Notes: generated by a model from the letters alone, not told the origin. A stretch of DNA of 64,000 bases from Allotamlana fucoidanivorans (GCF_006265225.1 NZ_VDCS01000008.1:124001-188000), one strand, 5' to 3'. Shown: positions 1 through 8,793, numbered from the stretch's first letter. Numbers and translations: made by a program.

Positions 1-5
1 TAGTA

Positions 6-335
6 ATGGAAGACGTAAATATTAAAATCACAGACAGAGACGGAGTAACCCATGAGATTGTAGCTCCTACAGATATGGCTATGAATCTTATGGAAGTAGT
101 AAGATCATATGAACTGGCGCCAGAAGGCACCATAGGTGTATGTGGAGGTATGGCCATGTGTGCGTCATGTCAGTGTTATGTTATTAGCGATACGAAACTC
201 CCAGAAATGAGTGATGACGAAGAAGCTATGCTATCAGAAGCTTTTGATGTAAAAGATAACAGCCGATTAGGGTGTCAAATTCAAATCACGCCAGAAATGG
301 AAGGGCTTGAGGTAGAACTTGCCCCTGAAAGTTAG
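6..335 (+). CDS. [2Fe-2S] ferredoxin, adrenodoxin type
   Basis: A 109-residue soluble electron carrier. Cys46, Cys52, Cys55 and Cys90 have the C-x5-C-x2-C...C spacing of adrenodoxin/putidaredoxin-type [2Fe-2S] ferredoxins, and the length fits the family. An extra Cys57 lies beside the cluster loop. No signal peptide, so it acts in the cytoplasm. The ATG overlaps a TAA (TAATG at 4-8) and another stop, TAG, sits at 1-3, so an upstream gene outside the window may end here and be translationally coupled; its identity cannot be seen. A hairpin at 441-473 ends the transcript. The redox partner is unknown. Family call is firm, pathway is not. Confidence 0.9.
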   Translation: MEDVNIKITDRDGVTHEIVAPTDMAMNLMEVVRSYELAPEGTIGVCGGMAMCASCQCYVISDTKLPEMSDDEEAMLSEAFDVKDNSRLGCQIQITPEMEGLEVELAPES

Positions 336-440
336 AAGACTATTTTCTACCTGATTATCCTTTCATTGTGTATTATTTAATGCATGATTTATCTATAATT
401 GAGTCCGTTTTCAATACGTTTTCAGTATAAAAATAACAAA

Positions 441-490
441 ATAGCGGAATGAAATCTGGTTTCAATCCGCTATCTCTAATTGTTTTTTTA
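441..490. terminator. Bidirectional hairpin terminator between convergent genes
   Basis: Arms at 441-454 and 460-473 pair over 14 positions with one mismatch and a 5-nt loop. A T run follows at 481-489. It lies between the ferredoxin gene (+) and the NTF2-like gene (-), so it can serve both. Confidence 0.7.
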
Positions 491-497
491 GGTTTTC

Positions 498-869
498 CTA
501 ATGATTAACATGCGTGAAAATTTTGCTCACTATTTTCCAGTGGCCATCAATTTTTGTGAGTGATAAATAATCATAGTAATTAAAACCCAACATAGGTACA
601 TGTAGTTTAACCATGGCTATGTTACCTAAAATTTCTATTCCTAAAATTTTCATTTGAAAAGATTCATTTAATTCATTGGGACTTTGCCTGTTTTCTACAC
701 CTTTGAGGTATTCCTTACTGTTTTTTGAATATTCTGTACCATTAATATCTCCAAAAATTAAGGTGTCTTTTTGAAAGCAAGACGCAAGTTGGGAAATATT
801 TCCGTGATATATACCTTCAAAGTAATTTGAAATTAACTTTTCGATGTCTTTTATATGGGTGTTAAACAT
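498..869 (-). CDS. NTF2-like / lumazine-binding-like small protein
   Basis: A 123-residue cytoplasmic protein with the cone-shaped NTF2-like fold signature: an N-terminal helix pair (residues 1-30), a strand-rich middle, and a C-terminal DYLSLTKIDGHWKIVSK segment typical of the putative lumazine-binding (SnoaL-like) families. It is the third gene of an operon with the tautomerase and the SDR, starting 11 bp after the SDR stop. Proteins of this fold are often small-molecule isomerases or binding proteins; no catalytic residue can be assigned here. Substrate unknown. Confidence 0.75.
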   Translation of the reverse strand: MFNTHIKDIEKLISNYFEGIYHGNISQLASCFQKDTLIFGDINGTEYSKNSKEYLKGVENRQSPNELNESFQMKILGIEILGNIAMVKLHVPMLGFNYYDYLSLTKIDGHWKIVSKIFTHVNH

Positions 870-880
870 AATTTTATTTT

Positions 881-1624
881 TTAAATAGCATGGCCAATGG
901 TGTGCCCACCTGCCACATTAATAGTTTCTCCTGTTACAAAATTTGATGTGGCTAAATAATATGCGGCTTCAGCAACCTCTTTCGGTTCTCCAATTCGGTT
1001 TAACAGATGTAAACCAGAAAGACTATCGGCATCTTCAATTCCTATTTTAGCTTGTAACGGACTTCTAATTATACCAGGAGCAATGGTGTTGACTCTGATA
1101 TTGTTTTTTCCAAATTCTGCGGCTAATTGTCTTGTTAATGTATGAATTGCACCTTTACTTGTTAACGGTGCTGTAGCAGGAAATCCAGCAATGGCGTGAT
1201 CAACCAGAACAGTACCAATGTTAATAATAGATCCATTGTTTTGTTTCAACATTTCAGGAATTACTACTTGAGAGGTGAAAAATGTTCCTTTTAGGTTTAC
1301 GTTCCAATATTGGTTCAAATCATCTTCTTCCACATCTAAAAATGGCTTTGGAGAAAACACACCCGCATTGTTTATTAAAACATCAATGGTCTCAAATTCT
1401 TTTAAGGCAAGATCTCTTAGTGCCAGACCTGTTTCTTTTTTACTAATATCTCCAGCTAAATAAATGACGTTTGAAGGTTTGCCTAAATCATCATACGCTT
1501 TTTTTAAGTTTTCTTCGTTTGATGAATTCATTACAACCTGATATTCATGTGAAGCAAAATATCGGGTCATTTCTTTTCCAATTCCTGTCGATGCCCCAGT
1601 GATAATTACGGTTTTGTATGTCAT
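881..1624 (-). CDS. SDR-family protein with replaced catalytic Tyr
   Basis: A 247-residue classical short-chain dehydrogenase/reductase fold. The TGASTGIG nucleotide loop is at residues 9-16, NNAG at 85-88, Asn110 and Lys157 are in place. The YxxxK tyrosine is Pro153 and the catalytic Ser position is Thr138, so the usual proton relay is missing. The start chosen (1624) gives the canonical short N terminus and an ATGA overlap with the tautomerase stop; a 16-residue extension from 1672 would lie inside that gene. It may be a non-catalytic cofactor-binding protein or use another mechanism. The fold is clear, the reaction is unknown. Confidence 0.85.
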   Translation of the reverse strand: MTYKTVIITGASTGIGKEMTRYFASHEYQVVMNSSNEENLKKAYDDLGKPSNVIYLAGDISKKETGLALRDLALKEFETIDVLINNAGVFSPKPFLDVEEDDLNQYWNVNLKGTFFTSQVVIPEMLKQNNGSIINIGTVLVDHAIAGFPATAPLTSKGAIHTLTRQLAAEFGKNNIRVNTIAPGIIRSPLQAKIGIEDADSLSGLHLLNRIGEPKEVAEAAYYLATSNFVTGETINVAGGHTIGHAI

Positions 1625-1824
1625 TTTACTTGATTTTTGGTTCCTGAATACTGTTGTCCATTTACGCCCCAATTTGACGCTGGAACTTCATCAATTACTA
1701 CATGCGTTGTTTGTGGGTTTTTGTTGAGAATGTTAACCATTAGTTGTGTTGCTCCAGCAATTAATTGGCGTTTTTGTTCTGGTGTTACCTGTTCATCTGT
1801 AACTTTAATGTTAATGTATGGCAT
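1621..1824 (-). CDS. 4-oxalocrotonate tautomerase family protein
   Basis: A 67-residue tautomerase-superfamily subunit. It begins Met-Pro-Tyr, and removal of Met would expose the catalytic Pro typical of the family; the length matches 4-oxalocrotonate tautomerase monomers, which assemble as hexamers or dimers. The stop overlaps the start of the SDR gene by the ATGA arrangement, indicating translational coupling. First gene of the tautomerase-SDR-NTF2 operon. The natural substrate cannot be deduced. Confidence 0.85.
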   Translation of the reverse strand: MPYINIKVTDEQVTPEQKRQLIAGATQLMVNILNKNPQTTHVVIDEVPASNWGVNGQQYSGTKNQVK

Positions 1825-1850
1825 AATTTTTAAGTTAAAATATTGTCATA

Positions 1851-1858
1851 CAAAGTTG
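1851..1858 (-). promoter_or_regulatory. Possible -7 box of the tautomerase operon
   Basis: On the minus strand the sequence is CAACTTTG, seven of eight positions of the Bacteroidetes -7 consensus TAnnTTTG. If used, transcription starts near 1848 and the CRP-like palindrome would be centred about 62 bp upstream. No matching -33 TTTG is seen. Confidence 0.35.
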
Positions 1859-1890
1859 AAGAGAAGTGAGTAGTTTGAAAAGGAGTTATG

Positions 1891-1919
1891 TCACAGTTTT
1901 AATGTGAGGTATGTCACAT
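1891..1919. promoter_or_regulatory. CRP-like palindromic operator with an extra half-site
   Basis: ATGTGA (1902-1907), six bases, TCACAT (1914-1919): a perfect inverted repeat matching the TGTGA-N6-TCACA pattern bound by CRP-type regulators. A third half-site TCACA lies at 1891-1895, also inverted relative to TGTGA at 1903-1907. It sits between a Crp/Fnr-family gene and the operon it precedes, so it is probably the target of that regulator. Inference from sequence only. Confidence 0.6.
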
Positions 1920-1940
1920 AACTAGCTCAAGAGTGAAGTT

Positions 1941-2504
1941 TTATGCTTTTAATCTGCTTAAGGTTTCTCTAGAAACACCTAAATAAGCGGCAATCATTTT
2001 TTTAGGAACACGCTGAAAGAGTTTTGGGTACTGCTCCAGAAGCAGATTATAGTTTTCTTTAGTTGAATTTTTCAATAAACATAAAATTCTATTTTGAAGT
2101 GCAATTCTGCCCATTTTGCTTTTTTTAGCCCAAAACCGTTCCATTTTATGCATTTGAGAGGTAAGTTTGTCTCTATTTTCAAACGATATGTATAGGAGTT
2201 CACAATCTTCTATACAATCTATAGAAATCTTTGACTTTGTTTGTTTTACAAAAGATTCATAATCTGTAATCCACCAATGTTCCATGGCAAATTGCAGGAT
2301 GTGTTCTTTTCCCAAATAATCAACAAAGTAGCTTTTAATACATCCATTAATAATCCAATATTCTTTATTTACAATGTCTCCTTCCTGAACAAGGTATTGG
2401 TGTTTGCGTTTTTTTATAGCCGTAAAATGACTCAAAATAAAGTCGAATTCTTCATCAGTCAGACTAATAATTTCTTCAATATGTCTTCTTAATGGATGTG
2501 TCAT
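1941..2504 (-). CDS. Crp/Fnr-family transcriptional regulator
   Basis: A 187-residue protein with an N-terminal cyclic-nucleotide-binding-like beta barrel (about residues 25-115) and a C-terminal winged helix. The recognition helix near the end reads SRETLSR (Arg179, Glu180, Ser183, Arg184), combining the Arg-Glu of CRP with the Ser-Arg of FNR. No cysteine cluster of FNR type is present. It lies upstream of the tautomerase operon in the same direction with a CRP-like palindrome in between. The effector is not apparent. Such small Crp-like regulators are common in Bacteroidota. Confidence 0.85.
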   Translation of the reverse strand: MTHPLRRHIEEIISLTDEEFDFILSHFTAIKKRKHQYLVQEGDIVNKEYWIINGCIKSYFVDYLGKEHILQFAMEHWWITDYESFVKQTKSKISIDCIEDCELLYISFENRDKLTSQMHKMERFWAKKSKMGRIALQNRILCLLKNSTKENYNLLLEQYPKLFQRVPKKMIAAYLGVSRETLSRLKA

Positions 2505-2565
2505 TTTATGTTATTCAATGATTGATATAAAAATAGAAAAGTGATTTTAAACAGGAATTATCTAT

Positions 2566-4323
2566 TTATAAAAAACTTGAAATGTAAGCTGTTAAACTTT
2601 GAGCGTCTAATCCAATACGTTTATGAAGTTCAGAAACCTTACCGTGTTCTATAAAATGGTCAGGAATACCAAGTGTTTTAATAGAGGAAGTATAGTTGTT
2701 TGATGCCGCAAATTCCAGTATGGCACTTCCAAATCCACCTTTAATGCTATTATCTTCAATGGTAATGATGGTTTTATGTGTTTTAAATACCGTATGCAAA
2801 AGGGGTTCATCTAATGGTTTTACAAAGCGCATATCAATATGTGAAACATCAAGATTACTTATGGCTCCAGTAACATGTTGCGCCATATTCCCTATACTTA
2901 ATACAGCAAGGTTAGTTCCTTTTTTTAAGAAAGCAGCTGTACCTATTTCAATGCTTTCAAAGGGACGTTTCCAATCTATCGTCACACCACGCCCTCTAGG
3001 ATATCGTATGGCAATAGGTTGGTTCAAACCAAGCTGAGCCGTAAACATAATGTTGCGTAATTCTATTTCATTTCGAGGAGCAAAAATGATTAGGTTTGGA
3101 ATACTTCGCAGGTAACTTAAATCGAAAGTGCCATGGTGTGTAGCTCCATCTTCACCTACTAAACCCGCTCTGTCTAAACAAAAAATAACGGGAAGCTTTT
3201 GAAGTGCCACATCGTGAATCACTTGATCATAAGCGCGTTGCATGAAGGTAGAATAAATGTTGCAAAAGGGTATTAAACCTTGTGCTGCCATGCCAGCAGC
3301 AAGCGTCACTGCGTGCTGTTCTGCAATGCCAACATCAAAGGCACGTTGTGGTATTTCAGTCATCATAAATTTTAAGGAACTACCTGTAGGCATGGCGGGC
3401 GTGATACCAACAATACGTGCGTTTTTTTTGGCAAGCTCAACAATGGTTTTACCAAACACATCTTGATATTTTGGCGCTTGTTCCAGCGTTGAAGTTTCAA
3501 ATAAATCCCCTGTTTTAGCATTAAATTTCCCTGGAGCATGATATTTTACCTGATCTTTTTCAGCTTGTTTTAAACCTTTGCCTTTGGTAGTAATGACATG
3601 TAAAAATTTAGGGCCTTTAATGTCTTTTAGTCGCTCCAATTCACTGATGACAGCACGTAAATCATGACCATCAATAGGACCAAAATAGTTGAAATTTAAG
3701 GCTTCAAAAATATTATCTTGCTTTTGGGTGCCTTTTTTTACGTTTGTTAGGTACATTTTTAAGGCGCCAACACTAGGGTCAATTCCAATAGCATTATCGT
3801 TTAATATAACTAAAAGATTAGCATCGGTTACGCCAGCATGATTTAAACCTTCAAACGCCATACCACCAGCAATGCTGGCATCTCCAATAACAGCTATGTG
3901 GTGCTGGTTAAAGTCGCCTTTCAGTTTTGAGGCGATGGCCATGCCTAAAGCCGCTGAAATTGAAGTAGAAGCATGGCCAACTCCAAAGGCATCATACACG
4001 CTTTCCTCTCGGTTTGGAAACCCACAAATACCATCTAATTGTCGGTTAGTATGAAAAATAGCTTTTCTCCCCGTTAGAATTTTATGACCGTAAGCTTGAT
4101 GGCCTACATCCCAAATGAGTTGGTCTTTGGGGGTGTTAAACACGTAGTGTAATGCAATAGTGAGTTCAACAACCCCAAGGCTTGCTCCTAAATGCCCTTC
4201 TTTAGTGGCCACAATATTAATGATGAACGCTCTTAGTTCTTGAGCGAGTTTTGGAAGTTCATCAGGTTTTAAATGACGAAGATCTTCGGGTGAACTAATT
4301 TGGTCTAGGAGACTTTTTTCCAT
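2566..4323 (-). CDS. dxs: 1-deoxy-D-xylulose-5-phosphate synthase
   Basis: Condenses pyruvate and glyceraldehyde 3-phosphate into DXP, the first step of the MEP isoprenoid pathway; cytoplasmic, thiamine-diphosphate dependent. Over 585 residues it has the DVGHQAYGHK motif (72-81), the TPP/metal motif GDASIAGGM (147-155) with NDN at 175-177, and the THHG segment of the pyrimidine domain, then the C-terminal transketolase domain. The start at 4323 gives MEKSLL, the family N terminus; a longer reading frame overlaps tadA and is rejected. It is divergent from tadA with 39 bp between start codons. A polyprenyl synthase that uses its product pathway lies at 15.6 kb. Confidence 0.97.
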   Translation of the reverse strand: MEKSLLDQISSPEDLRHLKPDELPKLAQELRAFIINIVATKEGHLGASLGVVELTIALHYVFNTPKDQLIWDVGHQAYGHKILTGRKAIFHTNRQLDGICGFPNREESVYDAFGVGHASTSISAALGMAIASKLKGDFNQHHIAVIGDASIAGGMAFEGLNHAGVTDANLLVILNDNAIGIDPSVGALKMYLTNVKKGTQKQDNIFEALNFNYFGPIDGHDLRAVISELERLKDIKGPKFLHVITTKGKGLKQAEKDQVKYHAPGKFNAKTGDLFETSTLEQAPKYQDVFGKTIVELAKKNARIVGITPAMPTGSSLKFMMTEIPQRAFDVGIAEQHAVTLAAGMAAQGLIPFCNIYSTFMQRAYDQVIHDVALQKLPVIFCLDRAGLVGEDGATHHGTFDLSYLRSIPNLIIFAPRNEIELRNIMFTAQLGLNQPIAIRYPRGRGVTIDWKRPFESIEIGTAAFLKKGTNLAVLSIGNMAQHVTGAISNLDVSHIDMRFVKPLDEPLLHTVFKTHKTIITIEDNSIKGGFGSAILEFAASNNYTSSIKTLGIPDHFIEHGKVSELHKRIGLDAQSLTAYISSFL

Positions 4324-4327
4324 GTGA

Positions 4328-4357
4328 CAAAAATACGAGAATGAAATTGTATTTTTG
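4328..4357. promoter_or_regulatory. Mirrored -7 boxes between dxs and tadA
   Basis: TATTTTTG, a match to TAnnTTTG, occurs at 4350-4357 on the plus strand and at 4328-4335 on the minus strand, ending 5 and 4 bp before the tadA and dxs ATG codons. If both act as -7 elements the transcripts would begin at or next to the start codon. No -33 TTTG is visible for either. Confidence 0.45.
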
Positions 4358-4362
4358 TTACT

Positions 4363-4812
4363 ATGATAGAACCTTTTGATGATACTTATTTTATGAAAAA
4401 AGCGCTTCAGGAAGCTGAAGTGGCTTTTGAAAAGGGCGAAATTCCCGTTGGCGCTGTTATTGTGGTTGATAATAAGGTGATTGCCAGAGGGCATAACTTA
4501 ACAGAAATGTTGTGTGATGTTACGGCACATGCCGAAATGCAAGCCATTACAGCCGCTGCTAATTTTTTAGGAGGTAAATATTTAAAAAATTGCACTTTAT
4601 ATGTCACGCTAGAACCCTGCCAGATGTGTGCTGGTGCTTTATATTGGAGTCAAATTTCCAGAATTGTTTATGGTGCAAGAGATGCAGAACGCGGTTGTAT
4701 TAATCTGAATACAAAGTTGCATCCTAAAACGGCGATTGAAGGAGGTGTTTTAGCAGATGAAGCAGCTAGTTTAATGAAACGATTTTTTATTTTAAAACGG
4801 AATTTAAATTAG
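4363..4812 (+). CDS. tadA: tRNA(adenosine34) deaminase
   Basis: Converts wobble adenosine 34 to inosine in tRNA-Arg(ACG). The 149-residue protein carries the zinc and catalytic signature HAE at His56-Glu58 and PCxxC with Cys86 and Cys89, the latter in EPCQMCAGAL, as in TadA rather than cytidine or dCMP deaminases. Length is typical. It is a single gene divergent from dxs; the downstream gene is convergent. Cytoplasmic homodimer by family knowledge. Confidence 0.95.
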   Translation: MIEPFDDTYFMKKALQEAEVAFEKGEIPVGAVIVVDNKVIARGHNLTEMLCDVTAHAEMQAITAAANFLGGKYLKNCTLYVTLEPCQMCAGALYWSQISRIVYGARDAERGCINLNTKLHPKTAIEGGVLADEAASLMKRFFILKRNLN

Positions 4813-4831
4813 CCATAATCTTTTGTGGCAT

Positions 4832-5068
4832 TTAATAGTTATTCTTGCGCTGGTTTTCACGCATTTTATCTAAGTTTTCCTTAGTAATCATATAATCTTT
4901 TACGTTTTTTCCTTTCCAGCGATAATAGGAAAATAATGGAAAAACTACCAAAAATAAGCCTGCTACACCATAACCAATAAGTTTTTCGGTATAGACTACG
5001 TTAAGGGTGAATCCTAGAATGATACTGGTAATCGCTGCTAAGGCGAGTATGGCTATAACGTATTTCAT
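4832..5068 (-). CDS. Small two-helix membrane protein, function unknown
   Basis: A 78-residue protein with two transmembrane helices (about residues 2-22 and 34-50) and a basic cytoplasmic tail containing RWKGKNVKDY and a C-terminal helix. It follows the CLC gene by 15 bp on the same strand, so the two are probably co-transcribed. No family function is recognised. Confidence 0.7.
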   Translation of the reverse strand: MKYVIAILALAAITSIILGFTLNVVYTEKLIGYGVAGLFLVVFPLFSYYRWKGKNVKDYMITKENLDKMRENQRKNNY

Positions 5069-5083
5069 GACATTGATAAAAAA

Positions 5084-6871
5084 CTATTGAGTGAAATTAA
5101 TAAGTTGTTGTCTGTATGCGGTTAGTAATTTAGATTTTGAAATATAACCGTAATATTTTCCTTCCTTAATAACGGGCAAATTCCAAGCGCCACTCGTTTT
5201 AAAGCGTTCCATAATATCATTCATAGAGTCTTCATCATAATTAATGGTACCATGATCGGCATGCATTAGTGATGACGCTTTAACTTTGTCATATAAATTA
5301 GCGTCAAACATCATATGGCGCATATCATCAAGCCTAATAACGCCCAAAAATTCATGGTTGTCATTCACTACAGGGAAATGATTTCTGGACGACTTTGCTA
5401 CGGCATTTTTCAAAATATATCCCAGTGTCATATCGGGTTTTAAAATCACAAAATTGTTCTCAATAACCTTATCAATGTCAAGCACCATAAGGACATTCTG
5501 GTCTTTGTCATGTGTCATGAGCTCGCCACGCTCCGCTAGTTTAAGGGTGTAAATGGAATGAGACACGTAGTATTTTGTCATAGAGAATGATATAGCAGAA
5601 ACAATCATTAAGGGCACAAATAGTTCATAACCACCTGTAATTTCTGCAATGAGGAAAATGGCGGTTAAAGGAGCGTGGAGTACACCAGCCATAAGACCAG
5701 TCATACCAATAAGCGTGAAATTTGATTCTGAAACATGAAAATCTAGTCCCAAGTTATTTATCACTTTGGCAAAGCCATTACCAATGGCACTACCCATAAC
5801 TAGCGTAGGAATGAAAACTCCTCCAACGCCGCCAGCCCCAAAAGTAGTAGTCATAGCTATGGCTTTAAAGGCAGCAATACCAAATAGCAATCCTATAACA
5901 ATCCAAATATTATTCAAATCAAAATTAAAAGGTGTTTTACCAATAGCCGCCAAATGATCGCCCTTTAGTAAGTTGTTCATTATACCATAACCTTCACCAT
6001 AAAGCGGCGGTATACAATAAAGCATAGATCCTATGGCTACACCACCAATTAATAAGCGGAATGCTCTACTGTCATACTGTTTGAAGTAATTAGAAATAGA
6101 AAAAAAGACTTTTGAAAAATAGACAGAAGCTAAAGCCGTTACAATACCCAGTACAGCATAAAACCCAATGTCTTTAACCATAAATTTGTCTGTTAGTTCA
6201 AACCGTAAAAGAACATCTGTGCCAAGAAATAAATAGGATGTTACCACAGCAGAAACTGAAGCGAGTAATAACGGAACCAATGAGGCAAACGCTATATCTA
6301 AACTAAAAATTTCAACAGCAAATACAATAGCGGCAATAGGTGCTTTAAACATAGAGGCCATGGCACCAGCAGCAGCACAACCAATAAGTAGCATTCGGGT
6401 TTTGGCATTCATATGAAAAAGACGCGCTGCATTTGATCCTAAAGCGGCACCCACACTTACGGCGGGACCTTGAAGACCTACAGATCCTCCAAATCCAGCG
6501 GTTAAGGGTGCTGTGATTAAGCCTGCATAAATATTATATCTAGGGATGATTCCATTTAGTTTTGAAATAGCATATAAGGTTGACGATATACCATGACCAA
6601 TATGTTTTTTAAGCCAAGTTTGTTTGATAATATAAACCAATAACAAACCAATTATGGGTAATACAAAATACAAGGTACTTTGGTAGTCGTGAAAAATATA
6701 TAAGCCAAAAAAGTAACGAATATAATGTGTTAAGTTTTTAAGCGTAACGGTACCCATTCCAGCCAAAAAACCAACTAATATGCTTAGTATATAAACAAAT
6801 TGACGTTCTGAAATATGTTTGTATTTCCAGATTAAAAACTTTCTTAAAAGACTTTTACCTGTAGTGGGCAT
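5084..6871 (-). CDS. CLC-family chloride channel/transporter with CBS pair
   Basis: A 595-residue CLC protein: a membrane domain of about 18 helices (residues 20-440) with GVGGVFIP at 349-356 (filter motif GxFxP), followed by two CBS domains (about 465-525 and 530-590). The GxEGP filter motif reads GLQGP, so the external gating glutamate (E148 of E. coli CLC-ec1) is Gln134; the internal proton glutamate (E203) aligns with Ile188. In the family, loss of these glutamates removes proton coupling and the gate, so it may be a chloride channel rather than an exchanger. Probably co-transcribed with the downstream small membrane gene; separated from aspS by a terminator. Confidence 0.92.
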   Translation of the reverse strand: MPTTGKSLLRKFLIWKYKHISERQFVYILSILVGFLAGMGTVTLKNLTHYIRYFFGLYIFHDYQSTLYFVLPIIGLLLVYIIKQTWLKKHIGHGISSTLYAISKLNGIIPRYNIYAGLITAPLTAGFGGSVGLQGPAVSVGAALGSNAARLFHMNAKTRMLLIGCAAAGAMASMFKAPIAAIVFAVEIFSLDIAFASLVPLLLASVSAVVTSYLFLGTDVLLRFELTDKFMVKDIGFYAVLGIVTALASVYFSKVFFSISNYFKQYDSRAFRLLIGGVAIGSMLYCIPPLYGEGYGIMNNLLKGDHLAAIGKTPFNFDLNNIWIVIGLLFGIAAFKAIAMTTTFGAGGVGGVFIPTLVMGSAIGNGFAKVINNLGLDFHVSESNFTLIGMTGLMAGVLHAPLTAIFLIAEITGGYELFVPLMIVSAISFSMTKYYVSHSIYTLKLAERGELMTHDKDQNVLMVLDIDKVIENNFVILKPDMTLGYILKNAVAKSSRNHFPVVNDNHEFLGVIRLDDMRHMMFDANLYDKVKASSLMHADHGTINYDEDSMNDIMERFKTSGAWNLPVIKEGKYYGYISKSKLLTAYRQQLINFTQ

Positions 6872-6884
6872 AGTATAAAATTAC

Positions 6885-6910
6885 TAAAAAATCCTGCGTG
6901 AAGCAGGATT
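6885..6910 (-). terminator. aspS terminator
   Basis: A perfect 8-bp stem, AATCCTGC (6890-6897) and GCAGGATT (6903-6910), loop of 5, begins a few bases after the aspS stop. On the minus strand the stem is followed by a run of T (6885-6891). It separates aspS from the CLC gene. Confidence 0.8.
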
Positions 6911-6915
6911 TTATT

Positions 6916-8670
6916 TTATGATTTTAAATTTAGTTTTAAGCTCAATTCTTCAAGCTGTTCATCATCAATAGGAGCAGGAGCGTCAATCATAACATCACGC
7001 CCCGAATTATTTTTAGGGAAGGCAATGAAATCTCTAATAGTTTCCTGTCCTCCTAAAATAGCAACTAATCTATCTAGTCCGAATGCTAATCCACCATGTG
7101 GCGGCGCACCATATTGAAAAGCATCCATTAGAAAGCCAAACTGTGCTCTGGCTTCTTCTGGAGTGAATCCTAAATAATCGAACATGAGCGATTGTGTTTC
7201 CTTATCATGTATTCTTATAGAGCCACCACCAATTTCGTTACCATTTAATACCAAGTCATAAGCATTTGCTTTTACTGATCCTGGATCTGTTTTTAGTAAT
7301 TCTATTTGTTCTGGTTTTGGTGAAGTAAAAGGATGATGCATGGCATGATAACGCTCGGTGTCTTCATCCCATTCTAACAGCGGAAAATCCATGACCCATA
7401 ATGGTGCAAATTCATTAGGGTTACGTAAGCCTAAACGTTCTGCTAGTTCCATACGTAAGGCACTTAATTGTGCACGAACTTTATTGGTGTCGCCAGAAAG
7501 TACACAAATTAAGTCACCTGCTTTGGCACCAGTTACTTCAGCCCATTGAGCCAGATCTTCTTGGGTATAAAATTTGTCAACTGAAGATTTAAAGGTTCCA
7601 TCTTCATTACATCTGCAATACACCATGCCCAATGCTCCAATTTGTGGACGCTTTACCCAAGAAATTAATTGGTCAATCTCTTTTCTTGAATAACTATTTC
7701 CGCCAGGAACGGCTATGCCAACCACAAGCTCAGAACTATTAAAAACACCAAAATCTTTATGCTGCGTTACGGCATTTAATTCGCCAAAGGTCATTCCAAA
7801 CCTAATATCTGGTTTGTCGTTTCCATATAAACGCATGGCATCATCGTATTGTATTCTTGGAAATTTATCAACATCAACACCATTAATTTCTTTAAGTAAA
7901 TGACGAGTTAATCCTTCAAAAGCATTAAGAATATCTTCTTGCTCAATAAAGGCCATTTCACAGTCTATTTGCGTAAACTCTGGCTGCCTATCGGCACGTA
8001 AATCTTCATCTCTAAAACACTTTACTATCTGAAAGTATTTATCCATACCACCTACCATAAGTAATTGCTTAAAGGTTTGTGGCGATTGCGGAAGGGCATA
8101 AAATTGGCCCTCGTTCATTCTTGAAGGTACTACAAAATCACGAGCACCTTCAGGAGTAGATTTGATTAAATAAGGCGTTTCAACTTCAATAAAGCCTTCA
8201 TTTGATAAATAATTTCTAACCTCTTGCGTTACTTTGTGTCTAAAAATTAAACTGTTTTTTACAGGGTTTCTGCGGATATCTAAATAACGATATTTCATTC
8301 GGATATCTTCGCCACCATCTGTTTTATCTTCAATAGTAAATGGCGGTAATTTAGCTTCATTTAAAACCGTTAACTTAGATACTAAAATTTCAATTTCTCC
8401 AGTAGGTAAGTTAGGATTTTTTGAAGCACGCTCAATAACCTGTCCAGTCACTTGAATGACAAATTCCCGACCTAGATTTTGAGCTCTTTCAATAAGTTCT
8501 TTGGAACTGCGCTCTTCATCAAACACTAATTGTGTGATGCCGTATCGGTCTCTTAAATCAACCCAAACAATAAATCCTTTATCACGAGATTTTTGAACCC
8601 AGCCTGATAATATAACTTCTGTATTGATGTGAGCAGCTCTTAATTCGCCGCAGTTGTGACTCCTGTACAT
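6916..8670 (-). CDS. aspS: Aspartyl-tRNA synthetase
   Basis: Charges tRNA-Asp. The 584-residue class IIb synthetase has an N-terminal OB-fold anticodon-binding domain (about 1-110), the catalytic core with the motif 2 segment [18 protein letters not shown], the bacterial GAD insertion domain in the middle, and motif 3 [11 protein letters not shown] near the C terminus. Length matches bacterial AspRS. The start at 8670 gives [11 protein letters not shown], the usual N terminus; a 7-residue extension is less likely. A -7 box TAAATTTG lies at 8689-8696 on the minus strand. Confidence 0.97.
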   Translation of the reverse strand: MYRSHNCGELRAAHINTEVILSGWVQKSRDKGFIVWVDLRDRYGITQLVFDEERSSKELIERAQNLGREFVIQVTGQVIERASKNPNLPTGEIEILVSKLTVLNEAKLPPFTIEDKTDGGEDIRMKYRYLDIRRNPVKNSLIFRHKVTQEVRNYLSNEGFIEVETPYLIKSTPEGARDFVVPSRMNEGQFYALPQSPQTFKQLLMVGGMDKYFQIVKCFRDEDLRADRQPEFTQIDCEMAFIEQEDILNAFEGLTRHLLKEINGVDVDKFPRIQYDDAMRLYGNDKPDIRFGMTFGELNAVTQHKDFGVFNSSELVVGIAVPGGNSYSRKEIDQLISWVKRPQIGALGMVYCRCNEDGTFKSSVDKFYTQEDLAQWAEVTGAKAGDLICVLSGDTNKVRAQLSALRMELAERLGLRNPNEFAPLWVMDFPLLEWDEDTERYHAMHHPFTSPKPEQIELLKTDPGSVKANAYDLVLNGNEIGGGSIRIHDKETQSLMFDYLGFTPEEARAQFGFLMDAFQYGAPPHGGLAFGLDRLVAILGGQETIRDFIAFPKNNSGRDVMIDAPAPIDDEQLEELSLKLNLKS

Positions 8671-8721
8671 AGTTGTAAAATTGAGGTGCAAATTTAGTGA
8701 AGTTAAACGATTTAATTTATG

Positions 8722-8755
8722 AAAAAAGCCTCAATAATTATATTGAAGCTTTTTT
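8722..8755 (-). terminator. Terminator of the RND efflux operon
   Basis: Arms at 8722-8736 and 8741-8755 pair over 15 bp with one mismatch and a 4-nt loop, ending in six T residues on either strand. It lies 38 bp beyond the stop of the RND permease gene and insulates it from aspS. Confidence 0.8.
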
Positions 8756-8793
8756 ACAGATAATCGAGTTAGTCACACAATTAATTATATGTA

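Noticed and set aside
2696-4054. Plus-strand open frames inside dxs
   Set aside because: They are antisense shadows of a well-supported gene and show no protein-like motifs.
4324-4494. N-terminal extension of dxs
   Set aside because: It would overlap the start of tadA and lies outside the conserved Dxs N terminus.
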